64,000 bases of DNA from Desulfatitalea sp. UBA4791 (GTDB lineage: Bacteria; Desulfobacterota; Desulfobacteria; Desulfobacterales; Desulfosarcinaceae): assembly GCA_002402905.1 (NCBI GenBank), contig DHGT01000124.1, positions 34,387-98,386 of the forward strand. Direction: 5' to 3'. This document shows positions 52,073 to 61,136 of the stretch, piece after piece (positions within the stretch are counted from its first letter, which is position 1; every line of letters starts with the position of its first letter). The notes below the pieces were generated by a model. The model ran no database searches, was not told where the DNA came from, and saw only the letters and a program-made list of their open reading frames with translations. Made by a program: the position numbers and the translations under genes.

Positions 52073-54598
52073 ATGCATCCCAAATCCCCCAAATCGCCGC
52101 CCGCAACGGCCGATGCTCCCGCCGATGCTCCCAATGATCCTCAAGTCTCCCAAAAATTGAAAAAGCTGGGCGAGTTGTTCAGCCTGATGGGCCCTGACCC
52201 CGAGCAGAATATTCACATCATCGTTCAGCAAGCCTACCAATTGCTCGGCAGCGCCTGTTCGCTCTACAACCGCATCGACGATCACGAAGCTTCGCTGGCC
52301 TGCTGGTCCGGATACAATCTGCCCCCGGGGTTTCCGGCCAAGGACAAAGCCGCCGGACATATCTGTTTCGAAGCGACCATCCAGAGCGGCAACCGGCCCG
52401 TGATCCTCGAGGACCTCACCCGCACCCCCTTTTACGAAAGCGATCCCTATGTCCGCCAATATGGTCTGAAGAGCTACCTGGGATATCCGGTGTATTGCCG
52501 GGAGAGCGTCATCGGCGCCCTGTGCATCGTGGACACGCAGGTTCGGCAGTTCAATGAGATCGACATCTACATCATCAGTACCCTGGCGAAATTCCTCTCC
52601 CTCGAAGAGGATCGCAAACAGGCCCAGGCGGCATTGCGCCAGAGCGAAGCCAAGCATCGCCGGCTCCACAAAATGTTGCGCCTGATGGCCGACAACGTCC
52701 CGGACCTGATCTGGGCCAAGGACCTGGACGACCGTTACATGTTCGCCAACCAGGCCCTGTGCGACAAACTGCTCCAATGCCGCCATCCCGATGAGGCCAT
52801 CGGCAACACCGAAGCGTATTTTGCCGAGAAGGAGCGGAAACTCGGCCACCAGCACACCTTTGGCGACGGCGCCATCAACTCGGACGAAATCACCAAGCTG
52901 CGCAAATCGGCCGGCCGTTTTCTCGAAGAGGGCCTGATCCGCAATCATTACCTGATGCTCGATGTCCATAAGGCGCCCTTCTGGGACGATAATGGTCAGT
53001 TGATCGGGACGGTGGGCTGCGCCAGGGATGTGACCCGCGAGAAGCAGACGGCCAGGGCGCTCCAGGAGAGCGAACAGCGCTACAAGGATCTTTATCAAAA
53101 CGCTTCGGTCATGCTCTACTCCCTCGACAGCGAGGACCGCATCACCAGCGTGAGCAACATGTGGCTGGAAACCATGGGATACCAGCGGGAAGAGGTCATC
53201 GGCCGATCCGCCTTTGATTTTTTCACCTCCCAGAGCCGCCGCGACGCCATAGAGAACTCTTTCCCCGCATTTTACAAGTCCGGTTCTATCAAAAATCGCC
53301 CCTATCAATTTGTTACCCGGCAGGGGGAGATCAAAGACATCCTGCTCAGCGCCATCGCCCAACGCGACACGCGCGGCAACTATTCTGGCGCATTGGCCTT
53401 CATCGTGGACGTCACCCTGAATCGGGAGGCCGAAAAGGATCAACGCCGGCTGGCGGCGCGCCTGCAACAAGCCCAGAAAATGGAGTCCATTGCGACATTG
53501 GCTGGCGGGATCGCCCACCAGTTCAACAATGCCCTGGCCGTCATCCTCGGCAATCTGGAACTGATCCAGATGGACGGTCTGGCCGACGCCAAAATCATGC
53601 GGTTCGTGGAACCCATCCAGCAGGCGGGCCATAAAATGGTCCAATTGACGAGTCAATTGCTGGCCTATGCCCGCGGCGGCAAATTCCAGACCCAGACCGT
53701 GGCCTCCCACCATTTCGTTCGCGAAACCCTGAGCCTGGTCAACCACAGCCTGTCGCCCTACGTGGAGCTCGAGACGGAATTGGAAGAGTCCACCGATCCC
53801 ATCGAAGTGGACAGCACCCAGATGCAGATGCTGCTGGCCGCCATTTTGTCCAATGCCTCCGAGGCCATCGAAGAGAAAGGCACGGTGCGCGTCACACTGC
53901 GCAACGTCGACGTGCTGCCGGACGACTGCATCAAATATCAAGGCCTCAAGCCGGGAAGGCATGTCCTGCTCAGCATTACCGATACCGGTAAAGGCATGGA
54001 TCAAAAGACCCTCGAACGCGTCTTCGAGCCGTTTTATACGACCAAATTCCAGGGGCGGGGCCTCGGCATGGCGGCCGTGTATGGCATCGTCAAAAAGCAC
54101 GGCGGTTTTGTCTACGTGGCATCCGAGCTGGGCAAGGGCACCACGGTGTCCATCTACCTGCCGTGCGCCAGCGCTGCCGACGCGGCACCCGGCGACACGG
54201 TCAAACCGCTGCACACCGGCCATGGCAGCGGAATGGCGCTGATCATCGAAGACGAAGAGCTGGTCATGGAGGTCAACCGGGCCATTGTCGAAAAACTCGG
54301 CTACGGGGTCCTGGAGGCCAAATCGGGCAAGGAGGCCTTGCAACTTGCAGAAGAATATCCCGATGCCATCGCATTTGCCCTCCTGGATGTCGTCCTGCCG
54401 GACATGAGCGGCAACCAGATCTATCCCAAGCTCAAGGAGCTGCGGCCCGACCTGAAGGTGATCGTCTGCAGCGGCTTCACCCTCGACGGTCCGGCCCGGG
54501 AGATCATCAATGCCGGCGCAGAATGCTTTCTTCCCAAACCGTTCTCCGTGGCGGCCTTGTCCGCGGCGCTGGAAGAGGTGCTGAACAACAAACAGTAG
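52073..54598 (+). CDS. Hybrid sensor histidine kinase (GAF-PAS-PAS-HK-receiver)
   Basis: An 841-residue soluble kinase without membrane segments. Order: GAF-like domain (about 30-180), a PAS domain (about 205-330, DNVPDLIWAKDLDDRYMFAN), a second PAS (about 335-455, NASVMLYSLDSEDRITSVSN), HisKA with H482 (GGIAHQFNNALAVI), ATPase domain (TDTGKGMDQ, GRGLGMAAVYGIV) and a C-terminal receiver with D772 (LLDVVLPDMSGN). It probably phosphorylates its own receiver and then an unlinked protein. ATG 52073 follows GGAGGG by ten bases. It stands alone between an FAH-type enzyme and uvrA. Confidence 0.9.
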   Translation: MHPKSPKSPPATADAPADAPNDPQVSQKLKKLGELFSLMGPDPEQNIHIIVQQAYQLLGSACSLYNRIDDHEASLACWSGYNLPPGFPAKDKAAGHICFEATIQSGNRPVILEDLTRTPFYESDPYVRQYGLKSYLGYPVYCRESVIGALCIVDTQVRQFNEIDIYIISTLAKFLSLEEDRKQAQAALRQSEAKHRRLHKMLRLMADNVPDLIWAKDLDDRYMFANQALCDKLLQCRHPDEAIGNTEAYFAEKERKLGHQHTFGDGAINSDEITKLRKSAGRFLEEGLIRNHYLMLDVHKAPFWDDNGQLIGTVGCARDVTREKQTARALQESEQRYKDLYQNASVMLYSLDSEDRITSVSNMWLETMGYQREEVIGRSAFDFFTSQSRRDAIENSFPAFYKSGSIKNRPYQFVTRQGEIKDILLSAIAQRDTRGNYSGALAFIVDVTLNREAEKDQRRLAARLQQAQKMESIATLAGGIAHQFNNALAVILGNLELIQMDGLADAKIMRFVEPIQQAGHKMVQLTSQLLAYARGGKFQTQTVASHHFVRETLSLVNHSLSPYVELETELEESTDPIEVDSTQMQMLLAAILSNASEAIEEKGTVRVTLRNVDVLPDDCIKYQGLKPGRHVLLSITDTGKGMDQKTLERVFEPFYTTKFQGRGLGMAAVYGIVKKHGGFVYVASELGKGTTVSIYLPCASAADAAPGDTVKPLHTGHGSGMALIIEDEELVMEVNRAIVEKLGYGVLEAKSGKEALQLAEEYPDAIAFALLDVVLPDMSGNQIYPKLKELRPDLKVIVCSGFTLDGPAREIINAGAECFLPKPFSVAALSAALEEVLNNKQ

Positions 54599-54647
54599 AC
54601 ATTGGACAGCTGTTCACTCAATGCCAGTAACTTACGCGAGCGTTGCG

Positions 54648-54748
54648 GTACGCGTACTCGTCATTGAAAAACCTGCCGAAGCTTTCATTTTCCAGCCTCG
54701 AATGCACAACCATCGAGTACGAGAACGAGTTCGAGTGCGTGTACGCGG
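54648..54748. repeat. GTACGAG-type repeat cluster, copy 2
   Basis: The 170-base gap between the convergent hybrid kinase and uvrA genes contains GTACGCGTAC (54648-54657), the same 10-base palindrome as at 46684-46693, and a run of diverged GAGTACGAGAACGAGTTCGAG units at 54714-54735 in shorter form. No gene is evident. Confidence 0.55.
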
Positions 54749-54768
54749 AATACAACAAAGCCGGGCCA

Positions 54769-57700
54769 TCAATGCCCATCCAGATAGCGCTCGAGGTAGC
54801 GGGCGGTGTGCGATCTCTTTGTCTTGCCCAGCATCTCCCGGGGTGAGCCCACGGCCACCAGCTTTCCACCGGCGGCTCCGCCTTCGGGTCCAAGGTCGAT
54901 GAGATAATCGGCCGCCTTGATGATCTCCATGTTGTGTTCGATGGTCACCACCGTATGGCCTTGGTCCACCAGCCCCTGAAGCACGTCGATCAACAGGCGC
55001 ACATCGGCGGGATGCAGACCGGTGGTGGGCTCGTCCAACAGATAAAGGGTCGGACCGTTGGCGCGTTGGGCCATCTCCCGGGCCAGCTTGATGCGTTGGG
55101 CCTCCCCGCCCGACAGGGTGGGGCTGGGCTGGCCCAGTTGCAGGTAACCCAACCCGATGTCGCACACGAACTGCACCGCCTGGCGAATCTTCGGTATGGC
55201 CGAGAAGAACTGCAAGGCCTCGGCAAAGGTCATCTGCAACACCTCGGCCATGTGCTTGCCTTTGTATCGAATCGCCAACGTCTCCGCGTTGTAGCGCGCT
55301 CCGCCGCACACCTCGCAAGGCACATACACATCGGGCAGAAAGGCCATCTCCACCTTGGGACGGCCCTGTCCTTTGCAGGCCGGACAACGGCCCTCTTCCA
55401 CATTGAAGGAGAAACGGGCCGCACCGTATCCCCTGGCCCGCGCCTCGGGTACCTGGGCGAAGAGATTACGGATGTCGGTGAGAAAGCCCACGTAGGAGGC
55501 CGGCACCGATCGGGGCGTCCGGCCGATGGGGGTGTGGTCCACCTCCAGGACGCGAGTCAGCGCCTGCCAGCCCTCCATGCCCTTGCACGTGTCATTCAAT
55601 GGCGACTGGCCGCGCAGCCGTTGATGAAGTCCCTGGTAGAGGGTCGTCTTGACCAGGCTGGACTTTCCCGAACCGCTCACGCCGGTCACGCAGATCAGTC
55701 GGTTGAGCGGCAGGCGCACGTGGATGCCTTTGAGATTGTTGGCTGAGGCGCCGACGATCTTCAATGCCGTACCCCGCCGGCAGGGGCGCATCCGGCTGGT
55801 GATCCGGGTTCGGCCGCCCTCGAGCACCGCTCCGGTGACCGAAGCGGGCTCGCGCCGCAGGTCGTCCAGGCCGCCCGTGGCCACCACGCGCCCGCCGTTG
55901 GCACCGGCCCCGGGCCCCAGGTCGATGATCGTGTCGGCGGCCCGGATGGTCTCTTCGTCGTGCTCGACCACGATGACGGTGTTGCCGCGGTCGCGCAGTT
56001 CGCCCAGGGCCTCGACCAGGATATGGTTGTCCCGCGCGTGCAGGCCGATGGTGGGCTCATCCAGGATATAGGTGACGCCGGTGAGGTTGGAACCGAGTTG
56101 GGCCGCCAGCCGCACCCGTTGCGCCTCTCCGCCCGAAAGGGTATCGCCCGAGCGCGAGAGGGCCAGATAGCCCAGACCGAGCCGGTTCATCAATCCAAGG
56201 CGGGTCTTGAGCTCGCTCAAAATGGGGTCTGCCAGGGGACGCTGTTGTTCGGGGAACGACAAGCGATCCAGGATGGGGAGCAACTCACCGGCCGGTTGCC
56301 GCACCAGGTCCCAGATGGTGCGTTCCTGAACCTGCACCGACAAGGCTTCCGGCCGCAATCGGCTGCCCTGGCAGTCGGGGCAGATCTTGGCATCTTTTCC
56401 CTCCTCGAACTCGTCCACGCCCACGACCCCCAATCCGTCGCAGCGCGGGCAGGCGCCCTGGGGGGAATTGAAGGAAAAAAGCCGCGGATCGCCCTGAACG
56501 GCGCCCAGGCCGCAAGACGGGCAGCGGCCGTGTACGCTGAACATCTCCTCGCGGCCGGTCGCCGGATCGAGCGCGATCAGGGTGCCGTCCCCTTCGTTCA
56601 GCGCCGTGGTCACCAGATCCGCCAGGCCCGTTTTGGTTCCCCGCCCTTTGGAAGTTTCACCCACCACCAGATCAATATAGTGGTCGTGGTAGCGGTTCAA
56701 GGCCATGCCCGACGTCAGCGCCACCACCTGCCCGTCGATACGGGCGCGGCCGTATCCGAGTTTCAGGGCCCGGGCCAGAACGTCTTTGTGAAAACCCTTT
56801 CGCCCAGCGACTTTGGGTGCCATGAGCAGGACCCCGCGCCGACCGTAGCGGCCGGCGATCTGTTCTTTGACCTCCGCTTCGCTCTGGCGCGACAGGGGCC
56901 GCAAGCATCCCGGGCAATGGGCATTGCCCAGCTTGGAAAAGAGCAGGCGCAGAAAATGGTAGATCTCGGTCAAGGTCGCCACGGTCGAGCGCCGGCTGGT
57001 ATGGCTGATGCGTTGTTCGATGGCCACGGTGGGCGACAAACCGGTGACCAGATCCACCTCGGGCCGCTCGAGGATCTTCATATATTGACGCACGTAGGGC
57101 GCCAGGCTCTCCAGGTAGCGGCGTTGCCCTTCGGCGAACAGGATGTCGAACGCCAGGGTGGACTTGCCCGAGCCGCTCACCCCGGTAAACACCACCAACT
57201 GGTTGTGAGGCACGGCCAGGTCCACATTTTTCAGGTTGTGCTCCCGTGCGCCGCGCACCTGGATGGCGCGGCCGTTGTCCGATGTGGCCGGCGGCGCCAT
57301 CCGCGCCACCGGTTCGATACGGCCCTCCAGGCAAGGTTTCAAAAAGCGGCCGGTGTGCGACGCGGGCGCAGCGGCAATGGTTTCGGGCGTGCCGGCGGCC
57401 ACCACCCGTCCGCCCCCGTCGCCGCCCTCGGGCCCCAGGTCGATGACCCAGTCGGCGGATTTGATCACATCCAGGTGGTGCTCGATGATGAGCATGCTGT
57501 TGCCCTCGTCCACCAGGCGCTGCACCACCTGCAGCAAGGTGGCGATGTCGTCCAGGTGCAGACCGGTGGTGGGCTCGTCGAAGATCAGCAGCCGGTCCTG
57601 GCGGCCGGCACCCAGGTAGCGTGACAGCTTGAGGCGCTGGGCCTCGCCGCCCGAAAAGGTCGAAATCGGTTGGCCCAGCCGCAGGTAGCCCAGCCCCACA

Positions 57701-60057
57701 TCGGCCAGCGGCTGAAGGGCGGTGACGATTCTGGATTGATCCCCGAAGAACGCCAGGGCCTGATCCACGGTCAACTGCAGAATCTGGTGAATGTTGTGCC
57801 CCCGGTAGACGACCTCGAGCACCTCGGGTTTGAACCGCTTGCCCTGGCAGTCGGGGCACGAAATCATGACATCGGAAAGAAATTGCATCTCCACTGTCTC
57901 GAAACCCTCGCCCTTGCAGGTCTCGCAGCGGCCGCCGGCCACGTTAAACGAGAAGTGACCCGGACCGAAGCCCCGGGCAACGGCCGTCTCTGTGGCGGCC
58001 AACAGCCGTCGGATCGGGTCCATCGCCTTGGTGTAAGTCAGGACATTGGCCCGCGGCGTGCGGCCGATGGGCCGCTGATCGACCAGTTCGACCTGCCGTA
58101 TCTTTTCGCCGCCGTCGATCCGGCGGAACCTGCCCGGCCGGCCTTCGCCCTCGCCGAGCCGGCGCTTGATCCCTTTATAGAGAATCTCTTCGGCCAGGGT
58201 GGACTTGCCCGAACCGCTCACACCGGTCAGGCACACGAGCAACCCCAAGGGGATTCTCACGTCGATGGCTTTCAGGTTGTGCTCGGCCGCCCCGCGCACA
58301 GTCAGCCATTGGCCGCGCCTGGGCGTCCGACGTCGACCCGGCATGGGAATGACTTTCTCACCCGAAAGATATTGGCCGGTCAAAGAGGCCCCGGCTTCGG
58401 CAAGGGGTCCGAAATACATGACACGCCCGCCCTGCTCGCCGGCCCGGGGGCCCATGTCGAGCAGGTAGTCGGCCGCCCGGATGATGGCCGGATCGTGCTC
58501 CACCACCACGATGGTGTTGGGCAAGTCGCGGAGTCGATGCAGGATCCCGGTCAATCGTTCGTTGTCCCGGGGGTGCAGGCCGATGCTCGGCTCGTCGAGC
58601 ACGTAAAGGGTGTTGACCAGGGATGCGCCCAGGGCCGATGCGAGGGCCACCCGCTGCACCTCGCCGCCCGACAGGGTGCGCGACTGGCGATCCAGGGTCA
58701 GGTAGCCCAACCCCACATCGCGCAAATACCGCAGGCGCCCCGTGATCTCGCCGAGCACCAGGGCGTCGGCCTCGTCCCGGACGCGGCGTTCCAGGCCGTC
58801 GAAAAAGGCCAGGGCCTGATCCACGTTGAGGGCATAGAGTTCGGCGATGGTGCGGCCCTCGATGCGGTACAATAGCGTCTCGGGCTTGAAGCGGCTGCCG
58901 TGGCAGGCCGGACACAGATCGTAGCTGCGAAAACGCGACAGGAAGACGCGCACATGCATCTTGTAGCTGCGGCTCTCCATCCATTGAAAATAGCCGCGGA
59001 TGCCGTAATAGCCGTCGTCACCCTCGATGATCGCCTGCCGCTGTTCGGCCGGCAACCGCTGGAAGGGGACATCCATGGCAATGCCCCCTTTGCCGCAGAA
59101 CCCGCTCAAATCCCGGTATTCGAACCGCCCCTCGGCCGCTCCGCCGAAAGGTTTGACGGCCCCCTGTTCCAGCGAGCGCGACGGGTCGGGGACGATCAGG
59201 TCCAGGTCCATGTCGATCACCCGTCCGAACCCCCGGCAGGTGTCGCAGGCGCCCAGGGGACTGTTGAAGGAAAACAGATTGGGCAACGGTGCGGCATAAT
59301 CGATGTCGCAGTGGGCGCAGTGCATGCGGTTGGAATAGGCCTGCCGGCCGCCGCCCGCGATCCAGACATCGGCCCGGCCATCGCTGAATCGGAAAGCGGT
59401 CTCCAGCGAATCGACCAACCGCTGCCGCTGGCCGGCGTCCACCGCCGTACGATCGGCCACCACATCCAGGGCCTTCTCCAAGGCCTTGTCCGGCAAGCCC
59501 ATCAGGTCTTGGACCTCTCCGTCGCCCCAAACCCGGTCGTATCCCAGGCGCATCAAGGTCTTGCGACCCTCTTTGGGCCCGTCCGGGCAATGGTAGGGAA
59601 AGGAGATGGTCAGGCGCCGCCCGTCGGCTTCGTCGATCAGACGCCGGGCGATCTGTTCGGGCGCATCGGGCCGCACCGGCCGGCCGCATCGGCGGCAGTG
59701 CAACACCCCCCGGCGGGCAAACAGCAGCTTCACATAATCGGTCAGTTCGGTCATGGTGCCCACCGAAGAGCGCGAGGTGCGCACCGGGTCCTTGCGGTCG
59801 ATGGCGATGGCCGGCGGCACGCCCAGGATCCGATCGACCTGGGGGCGGTCCATCCGGTCCATGAACTGCCGCGCGTAAGGTGAAAAGGTTTCCACATAGC
59901 GCCGCTGGCCTTCGGCGTAGAGGGTATCGAAGGCCAGGGAAGACTTGCCCGAACCGCTCACGCCGGTGACGACGGTGATGCGGTTCAGGGGAATATCGAT
60001 GTCGACGTCCTTGAGATTGTTCTGACGGACGCCGCGAAGTTGAATGGTAGCGGTCAT
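54769..60057 (-). CDS. uvrA: Double-length UvrA (tandem excinuclease ABC subunit A)
   Basis: A 1762-residue protein, nearly twice a normal UvrA (about 940). Four Walker A motifs GVSGSGKS occur near residues 34, 612, 960 and 1460, and four SGGE signatures near 460, 800, 1306 and 1647, so two complete UvrA modules are joined near residue 930. Each half has its own zinc-finger cysteines (for example CETCKGEG/CPDCQG in half 1; CPACKGQG/CEVCGG in half 2) and the second begins with the usual AREHNLKNVDLAVP. UvrA dimers scan DNA for damage; here a single chain could form the dimer. ATG 60057 has AGGA eight bases upstream; an ATG five codons earlier has none. No uvrB or uvrC lies nearby. Confidence 0.9.
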   Translation of the reverse strand: MTATIQLRGVRQNNLKDVDIDIPLNRITVVTGVSGSGKSSLAFDTLYAEGQRRYVETFSPYARQFMDRMDRPQVDRILGVPPAIAIDRKDPVRTSRSSVGTMTELTDYVKLLFARRGVLHCRRCGRPVRPDAPEQIARRLIDEADGRRLTISFPYHCPDGPKEGRKTLMRLGYDRVWGDGEVQDLMGLPDKALEKALDVVADRTAVDAGQRQRLVDSLETAFRFSDGRADVWIAGGGRQAYSNRMHCAHCDIDYAAPLPNLFSFNSPLGACDTCRGFGRVIDMDLDLIVPDPSRSLEQGAVKPFGGAAEGRFEYRDLSGFCGKGGIAMDVPFQRLPAEQRQAIIEGDDGYYGIRGYFQWMESRSYKMHVRVFLSRFRSYDLCPACHGSRFKPETLLYRIEGRTIAELYALNVDQALAFFDGLERRVRDEADALVLGEITGRLRYLRDVGLGYLTLDRQSRTLSGGEVQRVALASALGASLVNTLYVLDEPSIGLHPRDNERLTGILHRLRDLPNTIVVVEHDPAIIRAADYLLDMGPRAGEQGGRVMYFGPLAEAGASLTGQYLSGEKVIPMPGRRRTPRRGQWLTVRGAAEHNLKAIDVRIPLGLLVCLTGVSGSGKSTLAEEILYKGIKRRLGEGEGRPGRFRRIDGGEKIRQVELVDQRPIGRTPRANVLTYTKAMDPIRRLLAATETAVARGFGPGHFSFNVAGGRCETCKGEGFETVEMQFLSDVMISCPDCQGKRFKPEVLEVVYRGHNIHQILQLTVDQALAFFGDQSRIVTALQPLADVGLGYLRLGQPISTFSGGEAQRLKLSRYLGAGRQDRLLIFDEPTTGLHLDDIATLLQVVQRLVDEGNSMLIIEHHLDVIKSADWVIDLGPEGGDGGGRVVAAGTPETIAAAPASHTGRFLKPCLEGRIEPVARMAPPATSDNGRAIQVRGAREHNLKNVDLAVPHNQLVVFTGVSGSGKSTLAFDILFAEGQRRYLESLAPYVRQYMKILERPEVDLVTGLSPTVAIEQRISHTSRRSTVATLTEIYHFLRLLFSKLGNAHCPGCLRPLSRQSEAEVKEQIAGRYGRRGVLLMAPKVAGRKGFHKDVLARALKLGYGRARIDGQVVALTSGMALNRYHDHYIDLVVGETSKGRGTKTGLADLVTTALNEGDGTLIALDPATGREEMFSVHGRCPSCGLGAVQGDPRLFSFNSPQGACPRCDGLGVVGVDEFEEGKDAKICPDCQGSRLRPEALSVQVQERTIWDLVRQPAGELLPILDRLSFPEQQRPLADPILSELKTRLGLMNRLGLGYLALSRSGDTLSGGEAQRVRLAAQLGSNLTGVTYILDEPTIGLHARDNHILVEALGELRDRGNTVIVVEHDEETIRAADTIIDLGPGAGANGGRVVATGGLDDLRREPASVTGAVLEGGRTRITSRMRPCRRGTALKIVGASANNLKGIHVRLPLNRLICVTGVSGSGKSSLVKTTLYQGLHQRLRGQSPLNDTCKGMEGWQALTRVLEVDHTPIGRTPRSVPASYVGFLTDIRNLFAQVPEARARGYGAARFSFNVEEGRCPACKGQGRPKVEMAFLPDVYVPCEVCGGARYNAETLAIRYKGKHMAEVLQMTFAEALQFFSAIPKIRQAVQFVCDIGLGYLQLGQPSPTLSGGEAQRIKLAREMAQRANGPTLYLLDEPTTGLHPADVRLLIDVLQGLVDQGHTVVTIEHNMEIIKAADYLIDLGPEGGAAGGKLVAVGSPREMLGKTKRSHTARYLERYLDGH

Positions 60058-60174
60058 CGGGTGTTCCTGCATGATGGTTCAAGGCAAACGGTATTGCCGC
60101 GGTTCGAGCCGAACCAACAATATAACGCAGAAACGGCCGATGGCACCGGGTTGATTTTTAAGAATTCATCACAA

Positions 60175-60203
60175 TTGACTTCAGTCCGAAATTGCCGTAA
60201 ACA
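60175..60203 (+). promoter_or_regulatory. Weak candidate promoter for the PagL-like gene
   Basis: TTGACT (60175-60180) and TAAACA (60198-60203) are 17 bases apart. The -10 box is poor. It lies about 60 bases before the PagL-like start in the divergent gap with uvrA. Confidence 0.25.
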
Positions 60204-60262
60204 TCAATTCTTTCAATCGAAACTCTCGGTCCAACATCCCAATATTATTGTGCAGGACGACT

Positions 60263-60847
60263 ATGTGGGGGTTCATCACAGACTCACCAGGATGGCTCTT
60301 CCGAACCAACCGGCCTCGACTGCTGTTGGTTCTGGCCTTGGCGATCTTCGTTGCAGCGGCCGGCCACTCCCCTGTCCACGCGGAGGACGGCAACTGGCTG
60401 GCCGCCGGCGTGCGCACGGGTGTCGGCGACACGAGAAACAGCGAGCAATTTACAAAATCAGAACTCTTTCTGGCCTATGGCCTGCCCTATACCTGGGAAT
60501 CAGACGCGCATTGGTTGGTCGGCCCTTTTTTGGGGATCAATGCAGGCCTGCTGATTTCCGATGAAAACTCCTTCGTGGGATCGGCGGGTCCGGGTCTTTA
60601 CCTGCTCAGCCCCGGCAAACGGCTCGCCCTCTTTGCCGGTGTGTACGTGACCTATCTTTCCCGATCCCAATTGGACTCGGAAGACTTCGGCGGATCGCTC
60701 CAGTTCACCTCGACCGTGGGCATCGACTACACGCTTTCCAGGGCGGTCACCATCGGCTATAGCTTTCAGCACATGTCCAATGCGGGTCTATTCATGGAAA
60801 ACCCGGGGCTCAACACCCACATGCTCGAACTGATCTACCGCTTCTAG
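60263..60847 (+). CDS. PagL-like lipid A 3-O-deacylase (acyloxyacyl hydrolase)
   Basis: A 194-residue protein with a signal peptide (cleavage likely after AHA, about residue 40) and alternating beta-strand sequence typical of a small outer-membrane barrel, ending in the terminal aromatic LIYRF. The motif SFQHMSNAG places H170 and S172 like the catalytic His-Ser pair of PagL. It should remove the 3-position acyl chain of lipid A in the outer membrane. ATG 60263 has AGGA six bases upstream. The gene runs alone, divergent from uvrA. Confidence 0.75.
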   Translation: MWGFITDSPGWLFRTNRPRLLLVLALAIFVAAAGHSPVHAEDGNWLAAGVRTGVGDTRNSEQFTKSELFLAYGLPYTWESDAHWLVGPFLGINAGLLISDENSFVGSAGPGLYLLSPGKRLALFAGVYVTYLSRSQLDSEDFGGSLQFTSTVGIDYTLSRAVTIGYSFQHMSNAGLFMENPGLNTHMLELIYRF

Positions 60848-60909
60848 CCGTGGTGATCGATCCATGATATATGTTTTTTGATAATAAAATCGAATGGCAA
60901 CGGAGATGG

Positions 60910-61095
60910 CAGGCGTGGGTGGCGCAAGTGGCCAGGGCCACATACGCCTGCGGTCTTAGTGCCGCTCGAATGCAAACGGCGGACAAGCGGCCCAGACTGT
61001 TTGAGCGCAGCGAGTTTCTGGGCCGCCCGCCGTGCATTCATAGCGGCACTTGGCCGCTTGGCGTGTGGCATCGGCCACCTGTTCCACACACGCCG
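60910..61095. mobile_element. Palindromic MITE/REP-like element (about 185 bp)
   Basis: The region is an imperfect palindrome. The core GCGGCCCAGA (60987-60996) pairs perfectly with TCTGGGCCGC (61017-61026), enclosing a 20-base loop. The stem continues ACGGCGG (60976-60982) with CCGCCGT (61027-61033), then AGTGCCGCT (60958-60966) with AGCGGCACT (61042-61050), and further out at about 75 percent identity to about 60911 and 61094. It encodes no transposase. The right arm is homologous to the repeat at 4428-4510. Confidence 0.7.
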
Positions 61096-61118
61096 GGTTT
61101 AATGAAACGCATTCACTA
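61042..61118 (+). repeat. Interspersed repeat, copy D (right arm of the palindromic element)
   Basis: Begins AGCGGCACTTGGCCG and matches copy A at 4428-4510 closely over the first 45 or so bases, then less well to ATTCACTAAAAAACG at the outer end. It lies between the PagL-like gene and the convergent SDR gene. Confidence 0.7.
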
Positions 61119-61136
61119 AAAAACGCTGCCTTGGCG

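Noticed and set aside
52064..54343. A 759-codon reverse frame opposite the hybrid kinase
   Set aside because: The kinase frame contains all expected domains; the reverse frame only mirrors codon bias.
60844..61119. Small protein frames across the palindromic element
   Set aside because: Several frames on both strands are open because of the palindrome; none has a ribosome site or conserved appearance.
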